10,030 bases of DNA. It comes from CAZBJJ01 sp964492245 (GTDB lineage: Bacteria > Spirochaetota > Spirochaetia > Treponematales > Breznakiellaceae). How positions within the stretch are numbered: the first letter of the stretch is position 1; each line of letters starts with the position of its first letter. The DNA is taken from the NCBI GenBank assembly GCA_964492245.1, contig CAZBJJ010000059.1, positions 1 through 10,030 of the forward strand. Direction: 5' to 3'. Positions 1-5,684 of the stretch are shown piece by piece. The translations under genes were made by a program, and so were the position numbers. The notes beneath the pieces are model-generated. The model was not told where the DNA came from. It saw only the letters and a list, made by a program, of their open reading frames with translations, and did not search any database.

Positions 1-28
1 GGCTATAAAGTATAGTACTATTTACCAC

Positions 29-34
29 GGAGGA
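29..34 (+). promoter_or_regulatory. Shine-Dalgarno of the DUF2147 gene
   Basis: GGAGGA lies 5 nt before the ATG at 40 and fixes that start. The AT-rich stretch at 4-21 offers -10-like hexamers (TATAGT at 11-16, TACTAT at 16-21), but any -35 lies outside the window, so a promoter cannot be confirmed. Confidence 0.75.
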
Positions 35-39
35 TATAT

Positions 40-531
40 ATGAAGAAAATTGCATTTCTTTTCTCTTTGACCATTCTCAGCCAGTTGGTACTTTTTGCTG
101 CGGACCCGGTAGAGGGCTTTTGGAAAAGCATCGATGAAAAAACAGGAAAGATAACCGCCTATTGGAACATTTATCAAAAGGCGGGGCTTTTATATGGCGA
201 AATAATAAGCCTGCCCGATAAACCCTCTACTACTATTGCCACAGATGTCAAAGCTTCTTATAAGGGCTTTCCGGTAGCTGGCGCTGTCAATAAAATGAAG
301 GTGGTGGGGACCCCCTGGATATTCGGGCTCAGTTCCAAATCTTCTGGCGTCTGGGCTGGGGGCAGTATAATCGATCCCGAAGATGGCTCGATGTATAAAT
401 GCAAAATTACTTTTAGGCCCAAGGATGATAAAAAATTCTCCGTCGACAGCCTAGAAATGCGGGGAGAAATTGGTTTAGGCATAGGCAGAAGCCAATTTTG
501 GGTTCGCGCTAAGGAATCGGATTGGAAGTAA
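40..531 (+). CDS. Exported DUF2147 domain protein
   Basis: A 163-residue protein of unknown biochemical function. Residues 1-20 form a Sec-type signal peptide (basic MKK, then a hydrophobic stretch ending LVLFA), so the mature protein is probably periplasmic. The rest matches the DUF2147 pattern: an opening VEGFWKSIDEKTGK segment, YGEIISLP, the GGSIIDPEDGSMYKCKI block near residues 107-123, and LEMRGEIGLGIGRSQFW near the end. The family is a small beta-barrel-like domain with no established activity; in many bacteria it is a short secreted protein of about this length. Its stop overlaps the TTG start of the next gene, so the two are probably co-translated. Family call is confident from motif recognition; function is unknown. 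Confidence 0.85.
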   Translation: MKKIAFLFSLTILSQLVLFAADPVEGFWKSIDEKTGKITAYWNIYQKAGLLYGEIISLPDKPSTTIATDVKASYKGFPVAGAVNKMKVVGTPWIFGLSSKSSGVWAGGSIIDPEDGSMYKCKITFRPKDDKKFSVDSLEMRGEIGLGIGRSQFWVRAKESDWK

Positions 532-1577
532 AAACCTTGGAAATTACCGACAACACAGAGCTTTTCGCCGAAAACGGGCAAGTCCCCATTGATAGCTGGT
601 CCCGCAGCCCCTTTTTTACCTATAGCCGGGCCTCAGTTCAGGCCCCCTTGCGACGCGTTAAGGAGTGGGACCGCTATTTTATTTTATCCGAGCAAGTCTG
701 CCTCTCTTTTGCCCTTGCCGACTATGGGCTTCGGGGCTGCCTACAGGTCTCTCTTGTCGATTTAGCCAATAATAAATCGCTGCGGTTCCGGCAGGGCCTT
801 GCCCTGCCCTTTGGCTCGCTTTCGCTACCGGAATCGAGCAGCAGTGGAACAGCAAAAATAATGAATAGGCTTTCCAATGTAGATTTTTCTGCAATCGAAA
901 ATGGAGGGAAAATTATTAAAGTGGATATTCCCTCTTTCGATACCAACAAGGGCCTGCGCGGGGCCTTAATTTTAAGCAGTCCGCCCGAGGCCGAAATAAT
1001 GGCAAGTATTGGCGCTAACCACAAAAACACAGCAGAATTTTTCTATAGCCAAAGACAGCCGAGCCTTATTGTCGAGGGCGTTATGCGCTATGGGGACCGC
1101 GACATTGTCTTTATGAAAGACGAGGCCTTTGGGGTTTTTAACTGGGGGCGGGGTCTTCGCCCTCGCAAGGACTCTTGGACCTGGCTTGCGGCCAGTGGGC
1201 TCTGGCAGGATAAAGAGCGTAAAAATAAAAAAAGATTACTTGGCTTAAATTTGGCATCTGCCAAGGGCAATTGGGCCCAGGCCAGCGAAAACGCCCTGTT
1301 TATCGACGGGAAAATTCACAAGCTGGAGGGGGTCCACTTCGAGCGGGATTCCCAAAACGAACTGAGTCCCTGGAACATTCGCGACAAAAGCGGAAAAATC
1401 GAGGTACATTTTGAACCCTCGCTGTATCAATTCGGCCGCACCGGCCATGTATTCATGTCAAAAGAAGAAACACATATTTATGGTGAATTCCGCGGTAACA
1501 TTACAATAGACGAGGGCCGAGATATTGAATTTATCAATGTCATGGGTTTTATTGAGTGTGCAAAAAACAAGTGGTAG
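522..1577 (+). CDS. DUF2804 domain protein
   Basis: A 351-residue protein of the DUF2804 family, whose biochemical role is not established. Recognisable blocks are the QVPIDSWSRSPFFTYSR opening, the WDRYFILSEQVCLSFALADYG segment, and the central FNWGRGLRPRKDSWTWLAASG block (about residues 207-227) followed by LLGLNLASAKGN. No signal peptide or membrane segment is visible. The start is inferred to be TTG at 522, overlapping the previous stop TAA at 529-531. An AAGGA at 511-515 lies 6 nt upstream of that TTG, and no ATG gives an equally long, motif-complete protein. The predicted fold of this family has been compared with lipocalin-like hydrophobic-ligand proteins; that is family-level inference. 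Position in a run with an acyl-CoA ligase is compatible with lipid handling but does not prove it. Confidence 0.85.
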   Translation: MEVKTLEITDNTELFAENGQVPIDSWSRSPFFTYSRASVQAPLRRVKEWDRYFILSEQVCLSFALADYGLRGCLQVSLVDLANNKSLRFRQGLALPFGSLSLPESSSSGTAKIMNRLSNVDFSAIENGGKIIKVDIPSFDTNKGLRGALILSSPPEAEIMASIGANHKNTAEFFYSQRQPSLIVEGVMRYGDRDIVFMKDEAFGVFNWGRGLRPRKDSWTWLAASGLWQDKERKNKKRLLGLNLASAKGNWAQASENALFIDGKIHKLEGVHFERDSQNELSPWNIRDKSGKIEVHFEPSLYQFGRTGHVFMSKEETHIYGEFRGNITIDEGRDIEFINVMGFIECAKNKW

Positions 1578-1592
1578 AAAGGAGAACACAAT

Positions 1593-2153
1593 ATGGGCAA
1601 TGAAACACCGGGAAGACGAATTTCCCGCCTGCGTGAGCAGAGTAAACTTACCCAGGAAGATTTAGGCGAGCGCAGTGGTCTTTCTTTAGAACAAGTTCAG
1701 GCCTTGGAAGCCGACGAGCTCTCTGGCTTGGCCCCCTTGGTTAAGGTGGCTCGGGGCTTGGGCGTACGTATGGGCACCTTTTTGGATGATGACAGCGAAT
1801 TGGGGCCAATTCTTACCCGGGCCGGGGGAGCCAGCGAGGCAATTCGATTTTCCGGCAGCAAGCGCAACGAATTTTTAGATTTTAAAAGCCTGGCACTCAA
1901 AAAAAGCTCGCGCCATATGGAGCCATTTTTAATTGTCGTGGATTCCACCGTAGACGAAGGCCATCTGTCCACCCACGAGGGCGAAGAGTTTTTATACGTC
2001 TTAGAGGGCCAGCTGGAAATTCTCTATCGTAACACCAGATATGCACTACATGCTGGGGACAGTATCTACTACGACTCAATTGTGCCCCACTGTGTGGGGG
2101 CCCCCGCTGGTGCCACCGCCAAAATTTTAGCCGTCGTCTACGCACCCTATTAG
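1593..2153 (+). CDS. XRE-family regulator with C-terminal cupin domain
   Basis: A 186-residue cytoplasmic transcription factor. Residues 8-63 are an XRE/Cro-type helix-turn-helix (RISRLREQSKLTQEDLGERSG, then LSLEQVQALEAD). Residues about 112-184 are a cupin_2 barrel with the usual ligand-type residues: H128 and E131/E132 in HEGEEFLYVLEG, and H166 in the second motif GDSIYYDSIVPH. In this architecture the cupin senses a small molecule, often metal-assisted, and modulates DNA binding. An AAAGGAGA at 1578-1585 sits 7 nt before the ATG. It lies between a DUF2804 gene and an acyl-CoA ligase whose ATG is only 8 nt downstream of its stop, so it may control this operon in response to an acyl or acyl-CoA ligand. 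The ligand is inferred, not visible. Confidence 0.9.
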   Translation: MGNETPGRRISRLREQSKLTQEDLGERSGLSLEQVQALEADELSGLAPLVKVARGLGVRMGTFLDDDSELGPILTRAGGASEAIRFSGSKRNEFLDFKSLALKKSSRHMEPFLIVVDSTVDEGHLSTHEGEEFLYVLEGQLEILYRNTRYALHAGDSIYYDSIVPHCVGAPAGATAKILAVVYAPY

Positions 2154-2161
2154 GAGGGCAT

Positions 2162-3948
2162 ATGGAACTCCTAGAAAAAACACTTTCGCAGGTCCTGCGC
2201 GAAAATACAGCAAAGACACCGGATGCCCCTTTTATTATTTATTCTGATAGAAATTTACGCTGGAGTTGGCAAGAATTCGATAAACGCGTCGATGAACTGG
2301 CAAAGGCCCTGCTGGCCATTGGGCTTAAAAAAGGCGATCATGTGGGACTCTGGGCCACCAATATTCCCGATTGGAATACCTTTCTCTTTGCCACAGCCCG
2401 CATAGGCGCCATTTTGGTAACCATCAATACAAATTATAAACTGCACGAGCTCGATTATCTTATTAAACAGGCAGATCTTGTCGCCCTAGTAATTGTAGAT
2501 GGCTGGCGAGATTCCGACTATGTGGCAATGGTCAACGAGCTGGTACCGGAATTAAAAAACTCGGCGCGCGGCAGGCTGGAATCGGCCCAATACCCCCATC
2601 TTAAAAGTATTATATATGTGGGTGCTCAAAAACAGCGGGGCATGTATTGCACAAGCGAGCTCCTCCTGCTTGGTCAACATATCGACGACAGCCTTTTACT
2701 AGCCGCCGAAGCCTCCTGCAAACCTGGGGATGTTATCAATATGCAATACACCTCGGGGACAACCGGCTTTCCCAAGGGGGTTATGCTCACCCACCTCAAT
2801 ATTATCAACAATGGCTATGCAATTGGAGAGTGCCAAAAGCTTTCTAACAGGGATATTGTCTGCCTTCCGGTGCCACTGTTCCACTGCTTTGGCCTTGTGC
2901 TTGGCATGATGGCAATACTCACCCATGGGGCCGCTGCGGCAATTTGTGAACAGTTCGACCCCCTTTTGGTCCTGGCAACCTGCCAAAAAGAGGGCTGTAC
3001 CGCCCTGTATGGCGTGTATAAATACAAAAAAGCTCCGGCAAAAGATGCCAATTTGTTTACATATAGTCGCAAAAACATGTACATTCCATAAAGAGATACA
3101 AAAATACTGGTCAAAAAAACCATTTTAAACGCCAAGGTTAAATNNNNNNNNNNCCCACCATGTTTATTACCGAGCTCAACCACCCCATGTTCAGCATGTT
3201 TAATTTAAAGACACTGCGCACCGGCATAATGGCCGGCTCTCCCTGCCCCATGGAGGTCATGCGGCGCGTTATCGACGAGATGTATATGAGCGAGGTAACC
3301 ATTGCCTATGGGCTTACCGAATCCTCGCCGGTCATGACCCAGACGCGCATAGACGATCCAATCGAGGTAAAGGTGGGCACCGTCGGGCGGGAACTGCCAG
3401 GGGTAGAGGTAAGTGTCCGCGACCCCGAGACCAACGAAGAATGTCCCATCGATGTCCACGGCGAACTCTGCTGCCGGGGCTACAATGTTATGAAAGGCTA
3501 TTACAAAATGCCCGAGGCCACCGAGGCAGTTATCGATGCAGATGGCTGGTTGCACTCTGGCGACCTGGGCGTAAAAGACAAAAATGGCAATTTTATGGTT
3601 ACCGGACGCATTAAAGATATGATTATCCGGGGCGGCGAAAACATCTATCCCAAGGAAATTGAAGAGTTTTTATACGCCCTCGATGGCATTCAGGATGTGC
3701 AGGTTGTCGGTATCGAAAGCCAAAAATATGGGGAGGAGGTTGCCGCCTTTATCATCCCAAAAAAAGATGCCAATTTAAGCGAGGAAATAGTACGGGACTT
3801 CTGTCGCGGCAAAATAAGTCGTTTTAAAATTCCCCGCTATGTCTTTTTTGTCGACAGCTACCCCCAAACGGGCAGTGGAAAAATTCAGAAATATAAATTG
3901 CGTGAAATTGGCGATGCCCTGGTAAAAGAGGCGGGTACGGGCACTTAA
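2162..3948 (+). CDS. Fatty-acyl-CoA synthetase (AMP-forming), interrupted by an assembly join
   Basis: Acyl-adenylate-forming ligase, expected to activate a carboxylic (probably fatty) acid with ATP and load it onto CoA in the cytoplasm. The frame 2162-3016 gives 285 codons with the phosphate-binding loop TSGTTGFPKG at residues 197-206. Reading then stops at 3091 in foreign sequence. The frame resumes at 3154 with PTMF, and carries YGLTESSP, the hinge GRIKDMIIRGGENIYP (436 onward in the restored protein) and the catalytic lysine in TGSGKIQK (K528). Joining 3016 directly to 3154 restores GV-PTMF and 549 residues, the usual length for this family, so nothing is missing. AGGAGGG at 2152-2158 is the Shine-Dalgarno. 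Substrate chain length cannot be read from the sequence. The gene is probably intact in the organism. Confidence 0.9.
3017..3143 (-). other. Foreign segment at contig end: fragment of a membrane-protein gene on the minus strand
   Basis: These 127 nt interrupt the ligase exactly between two codons and end at a run of 10 N. They are clearly more AT-rich than the flanks. Read on the minus strand they have an open frame with a hydrophobic, membrane-protein character: VFLTSIFVSLYGMYMFLRL, then KLASFAGAFLYLY. The frame runs across the junction into TPYRAV. This resembles the LLYL-x-PYR-x-V motif of large multi-spanning membrane proteins of the PTPS_related/YfhO-like type. The 19 nt just left of the junction (2998-3016) are thus compatible with both genes, as expected if an assembler crossed between loci through a short shared word. 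A true insertion is not excluded; membrane-protein family assignment is tentative. Confidence 0.5.
3144..3153. other. Assembly gap (10 N)
   Basis: Ten N separate the foreign contig tail from the resumed ligase frame. The sequence to the right begins precisely at the codon expected after position 3016, so the true gap is probably zero once 3017-3143 is removed. Confidence 0.95.
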
Positions 3949-3973
3949 AGTAAAGTCCCAAAGGAAGGAAGAT

Positions 3974-4846
3974 ATGAATATGCGCGCGGGCATAATTGGC
4001 ACCGGCAATATGGGGGCAGCCCTTGCAAAAGGTATTGCACAAAAAATAGGTGCAGAGCATCTTTTTTTGCTCGATGTAGATGTTTCCAAGGCCAAAAATC
4101 TGGCACAAAAATTGCAAGCCCAGGCCGAGACATCTTTAAAGGCCTTGGCGAAATCCGTGGACTACCTTTTTCTGGGCATTAAACCCCAGGCCTTAACCGG
4201 TCTTTGCCAGGAACTTGCACCCATATTACAGGATTCGGGCAGTAGGCCCCCCGTCCTCGTCTCTATTATTGCGGGAACCAGCGCAGCCCATATAGCCACA
4301 CTTATAAGCAGCTATGGGGGCCCAAACGATATCGAAATTCTGCGCATTATGCCCAATACCCCGGCCCTCATAGGCAAGGGCCTCATTGCCCTGGCCAGCT
4401 CCCCCACTACAAATAGCGCGCATATTCAACAACTCCAAGAGATGCTTTCCCTCTGCGGCCTAGTAGAAATAGTGGACGAGGGCCTTATGGAGGCTGTTAC
4501 GGCGGTATCGGGTTCTGGGCCCGCCTATGTCTATGTCTTTATCGAGGCCCTCGCCGATGCCGCTGTCCGTACCGGTTTTTCGCGGGAGCAGGCCCTGCGC
4601 TTTGCCGCTCAGACGCTGTATGGCAGTAGCTCAATGGTCTTGGAAACTGGGGAGCATCCGGCCAGCTTAAAGGACGCCGTCTGCTCACCGGCCGGTACGA
4701 GCATAGAGGCCCTTGCAGCCCTCGAAAAAAATGGCCTGCGTGCCGCTGTCCATGCAGCAGTTCAGGCCGCATATCAAAAGGCCATTGAATTGGGCAAAAA
4801 AGCCCTGCCCCGAACAGCGGAAAATGATGAAGCCAGCGGAAAATGA
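3974..4846 (+). CDS. proC: Pyrroline-5-carboxylate reductase
   Basis: Catalyses the last step of proline biosynthesis, NAD(P)H-dependent reduction of 1-pyrroline-5-carboxylate to L-proline, in the cytoplasm. The N-terminus has the Rossmann dinucleotide motif GIIGTGNMGAAL; then FLGIKPQ, RIMPNTPALIGKG, and the dimerisation/substrate-binding signature running from SGSGPAYVYVFIEALADAA to SPAGTSIEALAALEKNGLRAAV. Length is 290 residues, slightly over the common 265-280, because of a charged tail ending TAENDEASGK that is encoded by a short repeat. AAGGAAGGAA at 3961-3970 serves either ATG 3974 or the in-frame ATG 3980; the second gives a more conventional MRAGIIG start. It lies 25 nt behind the ligase and is probably the last gene of the operon. 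There is no functional link to acyl-CoA metabolism evident. Confidence 0.95.
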   Translation: MNMRAGIIGTGNMGAALAKGIAQKIGAEHLFLLDVDVSKAKNLAQKLQAQAETSLKALAKSVDYLFLGIKPQALTGLCQELAPILQDSGSRPPVLVSIIAGTSAAHIATLISSYGGPNDIEILRIMPNTPALIGKGLIALASSPTTNSAHIQQLQEMLSLCGLVEIVDEGLMEAVTAVSGSGPAYVYVFIEALADAAVRTGFSREQALRFAAQTLYGSSSMVLETGEHPASLKDAVCSPAGTSIEALAALEKNGLRAAVHAAVQAAYQKAIELGKKALPRTAENDEASGK

Positions 4847-4862
4847 CGTCGGAAAATGATGA
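4818..4862 (+). repeat. Three short direct repeats CGGAAAATGA at the proC 3' end
   Basis: CGGAAAATGA occurs at 4818-4827, 4837-4846 and 4850-4859; the first and third copies extend to CGGAAAATGATGA. The second copy supplies the proC stop codon TGA. It looks like local duplication that has altered the C-terminal tail. Confidence 0.7.
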
Positions 4863-4942
4863 CACCTGCGACCCTAATGTAGACTAATTTACTAAGGTCT
4901 AGCCCTATTTTTAAAAGCCTGTTACATTTTAAGTATCGTGTA

Positions 4943-4958
4943 TGGAGTATGTACTCCA
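4943..4958. promoter_or_regulatory. Palindrome upstream of the hemerythrin-like gene (putative operator)
   Basis: TGGAGTA-TG-TACTCCA is a perfect 7-bp inverted repeat with a 2-nt centre, 15 nt before the start codon's Shine-Dalgarno region begins to matter (Shine-Dalgarno at 4964). A possible promoter TTACAT (4922-4927), 17 nt, GAGTAT (4945-4950) would place the palindrome over the -10 box, a standard repressor position. No cognate regulator is identified. Confidence 0.45.
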
Positions 4959-4973
4959 AAATCGGAGGCTAAA

Positions 4974-5381
4974 ATGAATGTAGCATTAATTCAACAACTA
5001 AATATCGAACACAGTACCTTAATTAAGATACTGAACAGTCTGAATGTGGACGAGGGGCTCAGCTTAAAAAACAGGGAGCAGCTCGCTAAATTTAAAGTGG
5101 CCTTTTATAAACACCAGGAGAAGGAGGAGACCGAATTTTATCCGGTTATGCGCAAGGCCGCCGAAAGCAATGCCAGCTTAAAAAAACTGCTCACCGTTAT
5201 GGGCGAAGAGATGGACGAAATTGCCCAAAAAGTTCTCAATTTTTTAAATCTATGGATGGCGAGCAAGGGCGCAGAGAGCTTTAGAAAGGATTTCAGTACC
5301 TTAACCTCCATTTTAGCAGCCCGCATTCAACGCGAAGAACATTCCCTATATGCGCGCTTTTTAAAATTGACCGAAGAATAA
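4974..5381 (+). CDS. Hemerythrin-like (HHE) four-helix protein
   Basis: A 135-residue soluble, mostly helical protein. GGAGG at 4964-4968 lies 5 nt before ATG 4974; the in-frame upstream ATG at 4938 lies in the palindromic promoter region and adds nothing conserved. The pattern resembles HHE cation-binding proteins: IEHSTLIKIL (first His), YKHQEKEETEFYPVM (HxxxE), and RIQREEHSLYARF near the C-terminus. Canonical diiron hemerythrins have His at the position occupied here by Arg in RIQREE, and the middle-helix His is not evident in GEEMDEIAQKV. Iron binding may therefore be altered. The C-terminal helix also recalls Rsd/AlgQ-type four-helix proteins, a weaker alternative. No terminator follows; the ilvB leader promoter begins 7 nt downstream. 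Confidence 0.7.
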   Translation: MNVALIQQLNIEHSTLIKILNSLNVDEGLSLKNREQLAKFKVAFYKHQEKEETEFYPVMRKAAESNASLKKLLTVMGEEMDEIAQKVLNFLNLWMASKGAESFRKDFSTLTSILAARIQREEHSLYARFLKLTEE

Positions 5382-5388
5382 TACCGGC

Positions 5389-5417
5389 TTGACAGCATTT
5401 TAAATTGAGCTTAGTAT
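5389..5417 (+). promoter_or_regulatory. Consensus sigma-70 promoter of the ilvB leader
   Basis: TTGACA at 5389-5394 (perfect -35), 17-nt spacer, TAGTAT at 5412-5417 (-10, 4 of 6). Transcription is expected to begin about 5424, which coincides with the A of an ATG. This is the best promoter in the window. Confidence 0.8.
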
Positions 5418-5423
5418 ATAAAG

Positions 5424-5588
5424 ATGCACATATATAGATTGATTATAGATACAGAAAATCTTTCTCGACCTAGCTTGGAAGGCCCTGCCTTCTTAGGTAA
5501 ATCATGTGCAATTAAGTCCACAGTCCTCAACGTAGTATCCCTAGTAGTCGCTGTAGTATGCGCAAAAGCAAGGTGGTCTACGCCATAG
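5424..5588 (+). CDS. Val/Leu-rich ilvB leader peptide (attenuation leader)
   Basis: A 54-codon ORF between the promoter and the terminator ahead of ilvB. Codons 34-45 (5523-5558) read V-L-N-V-V-S-L-V-V-A-V-V: seven Val and two Leu codons in twelve. The frame ends at TAG 5586-5588, 23 nt before the terminator stem. This is the hallmark of a leader peptide whose translation measures charged tRNA-Val/tRNA-Leu, as in E. coli IvbL ahead of ilvBN; the first part (MHIYRLIIDTENLSRPS) shows no recognised domain. There is no Shine-Dalgarno; the ATG at 5424 falls at the predicted transcription start, so translation would be leaderless. At 54 residues it is longer than typical leaders, and a shorter start (TTG 5439 or 5475) is possible. 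Codon run and location are seen; the regulatory role is inferred. Confidence 0.7.
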   Translation: MHIYRLIIDTENLSRPSLEGPAFLGKSCAIKSTVLNVVSLVVAVVCAKARWSTP

Positions 5589-5601
5589 GACGATAGGACG
5601 A
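5586..5601 (+). repeat. Tandem 8-nt repeat TAGGACGA x2
   Basis: Two perfect head-to-tail copies; the first begins with the stop codon of the leader peptide. The two AGGA(C) cores pair with TCCT (5524-5527) and GTCC (5516-5519) on the other side of the leader arm. Confidence 0.8.
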
Positions 5602-5611
5602 ATCAAATCGT

Positions 5612-5645
5612 ACCCCCGCCGGCGTATAGCCGCGGGGGTTTTTTT
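5612..5645 (+). terminator. Intrinsic terminator in the ilvB leader
   Basis: ACCCCCGC (5612-5619) pairs perfectly with GCGGGGGT (5632-5639); after a bulged C, GGC/GCC adds three pairs around a GTATA loop. Seven T follow (5639-5645). It lies 39 nt before the ilvB ATG, so in this position it can only be useful if it is bypassed conditionally. Confidence 0.92.
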
Positions 5646-5671
5646 ATGCCCCCGCAGTGCCGGTGGACAAT

Positions 5672-5680
5672 AAAAGGAGG
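5672..5680 (+). promoter_or_regulatory. Shine-Dalgarno of ilvB
   Basis: AAAAGGAGG lies 4 nt before ATG 5685 and decides this start over the in-frame ATG at 5646, which sits directly on the terminator's T run. Confidence 0.85.
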
Positions 5681-5684
5681 CTGT

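Larger units (their letters stand above)
5424..5645 (+). promoter_or_regulatory. ilvB transcription attenuator (structured leader RNA)
   Basis: The leader transcript has segments able to pair alternatively. CGTAG (5531-5535), inside the Val codon run, pairs with CTACG (5578-5582). The overlapping TACGCC (5579-5584) pairs with GGCGTA (5621-5626) in the terminator's upper part, and GGTGGT (5572-5577) can pair with ACCCCC (5612-5617) apart from one mismatch. A ribosome stalled on Val codons would mask 5531-5535 and free 5572-5584 to disrupt the terminator; a ribosome reaching the stop at 5586 would mask it and allow termination. Further support for structure: TGCACAT/ATGTGCA (5425-5431 with 5504-5510), GTCC/GGAC (5516-5519 with 5596-5599) and TCCT/AGGA (5524-5527 with 5587-5590). 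Pairings are read by eye, not folded. Confidence 0.6.

Noticed and set aside
3017..3153. Mobile-element insertion in the acyl-CoA ligase.
   Set aside because: No terminal inverted repeat or target duplication is visible, and the segment reads as the inside of a membrane-protein gene rather than an element end.
4880..4912. TAGAC (4880-4884) with GTCTA (4897-4901), then T5, as a proC terminator.
   Set aside because: Only five AT-rich pairs, a 12-nt loop, and the T run starts 6 nt after the stem; too weak to call.
4938..4973. ATG at 4938 as the hemerythrin-like start.
   Set aside because: It overlaps the palindrome and lacks a ribosome site; ATG 4974 follows GGAGG by 5 nt.
5570..5584. AAGGTGGTCTACGCC resembles the T-box antiterminator motif (GGTGGNACCGCG), including a TGGT that could meet an ACCA tRNA end.
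   Set aside because: The ACCGCG part is not matched, no convincing stem I with specifier and AG bulge was found, and the region is coding for the leader peptide's end. The Val-rich frame explains the leader better.
5424..5645. A stand-alone small RNA such as 6S RNA, since promoter, structured 220-nt body and terminator are present.
   Set aside because: No 6S, SRP, tmRNA or RNase P signature was recognised, and an open Val/Leu-rich frame directly ahead of ilvB favours attenuation. A terminated leader fragment could still accumulate.
5646..5684. ATG at 5646 as the ilvB start (13 extra residues).
   Set aside because: It lies directly on the terminator's T run without a ribosome site; ATG 5685 has AAAAGGAGG and matches family N-termini.
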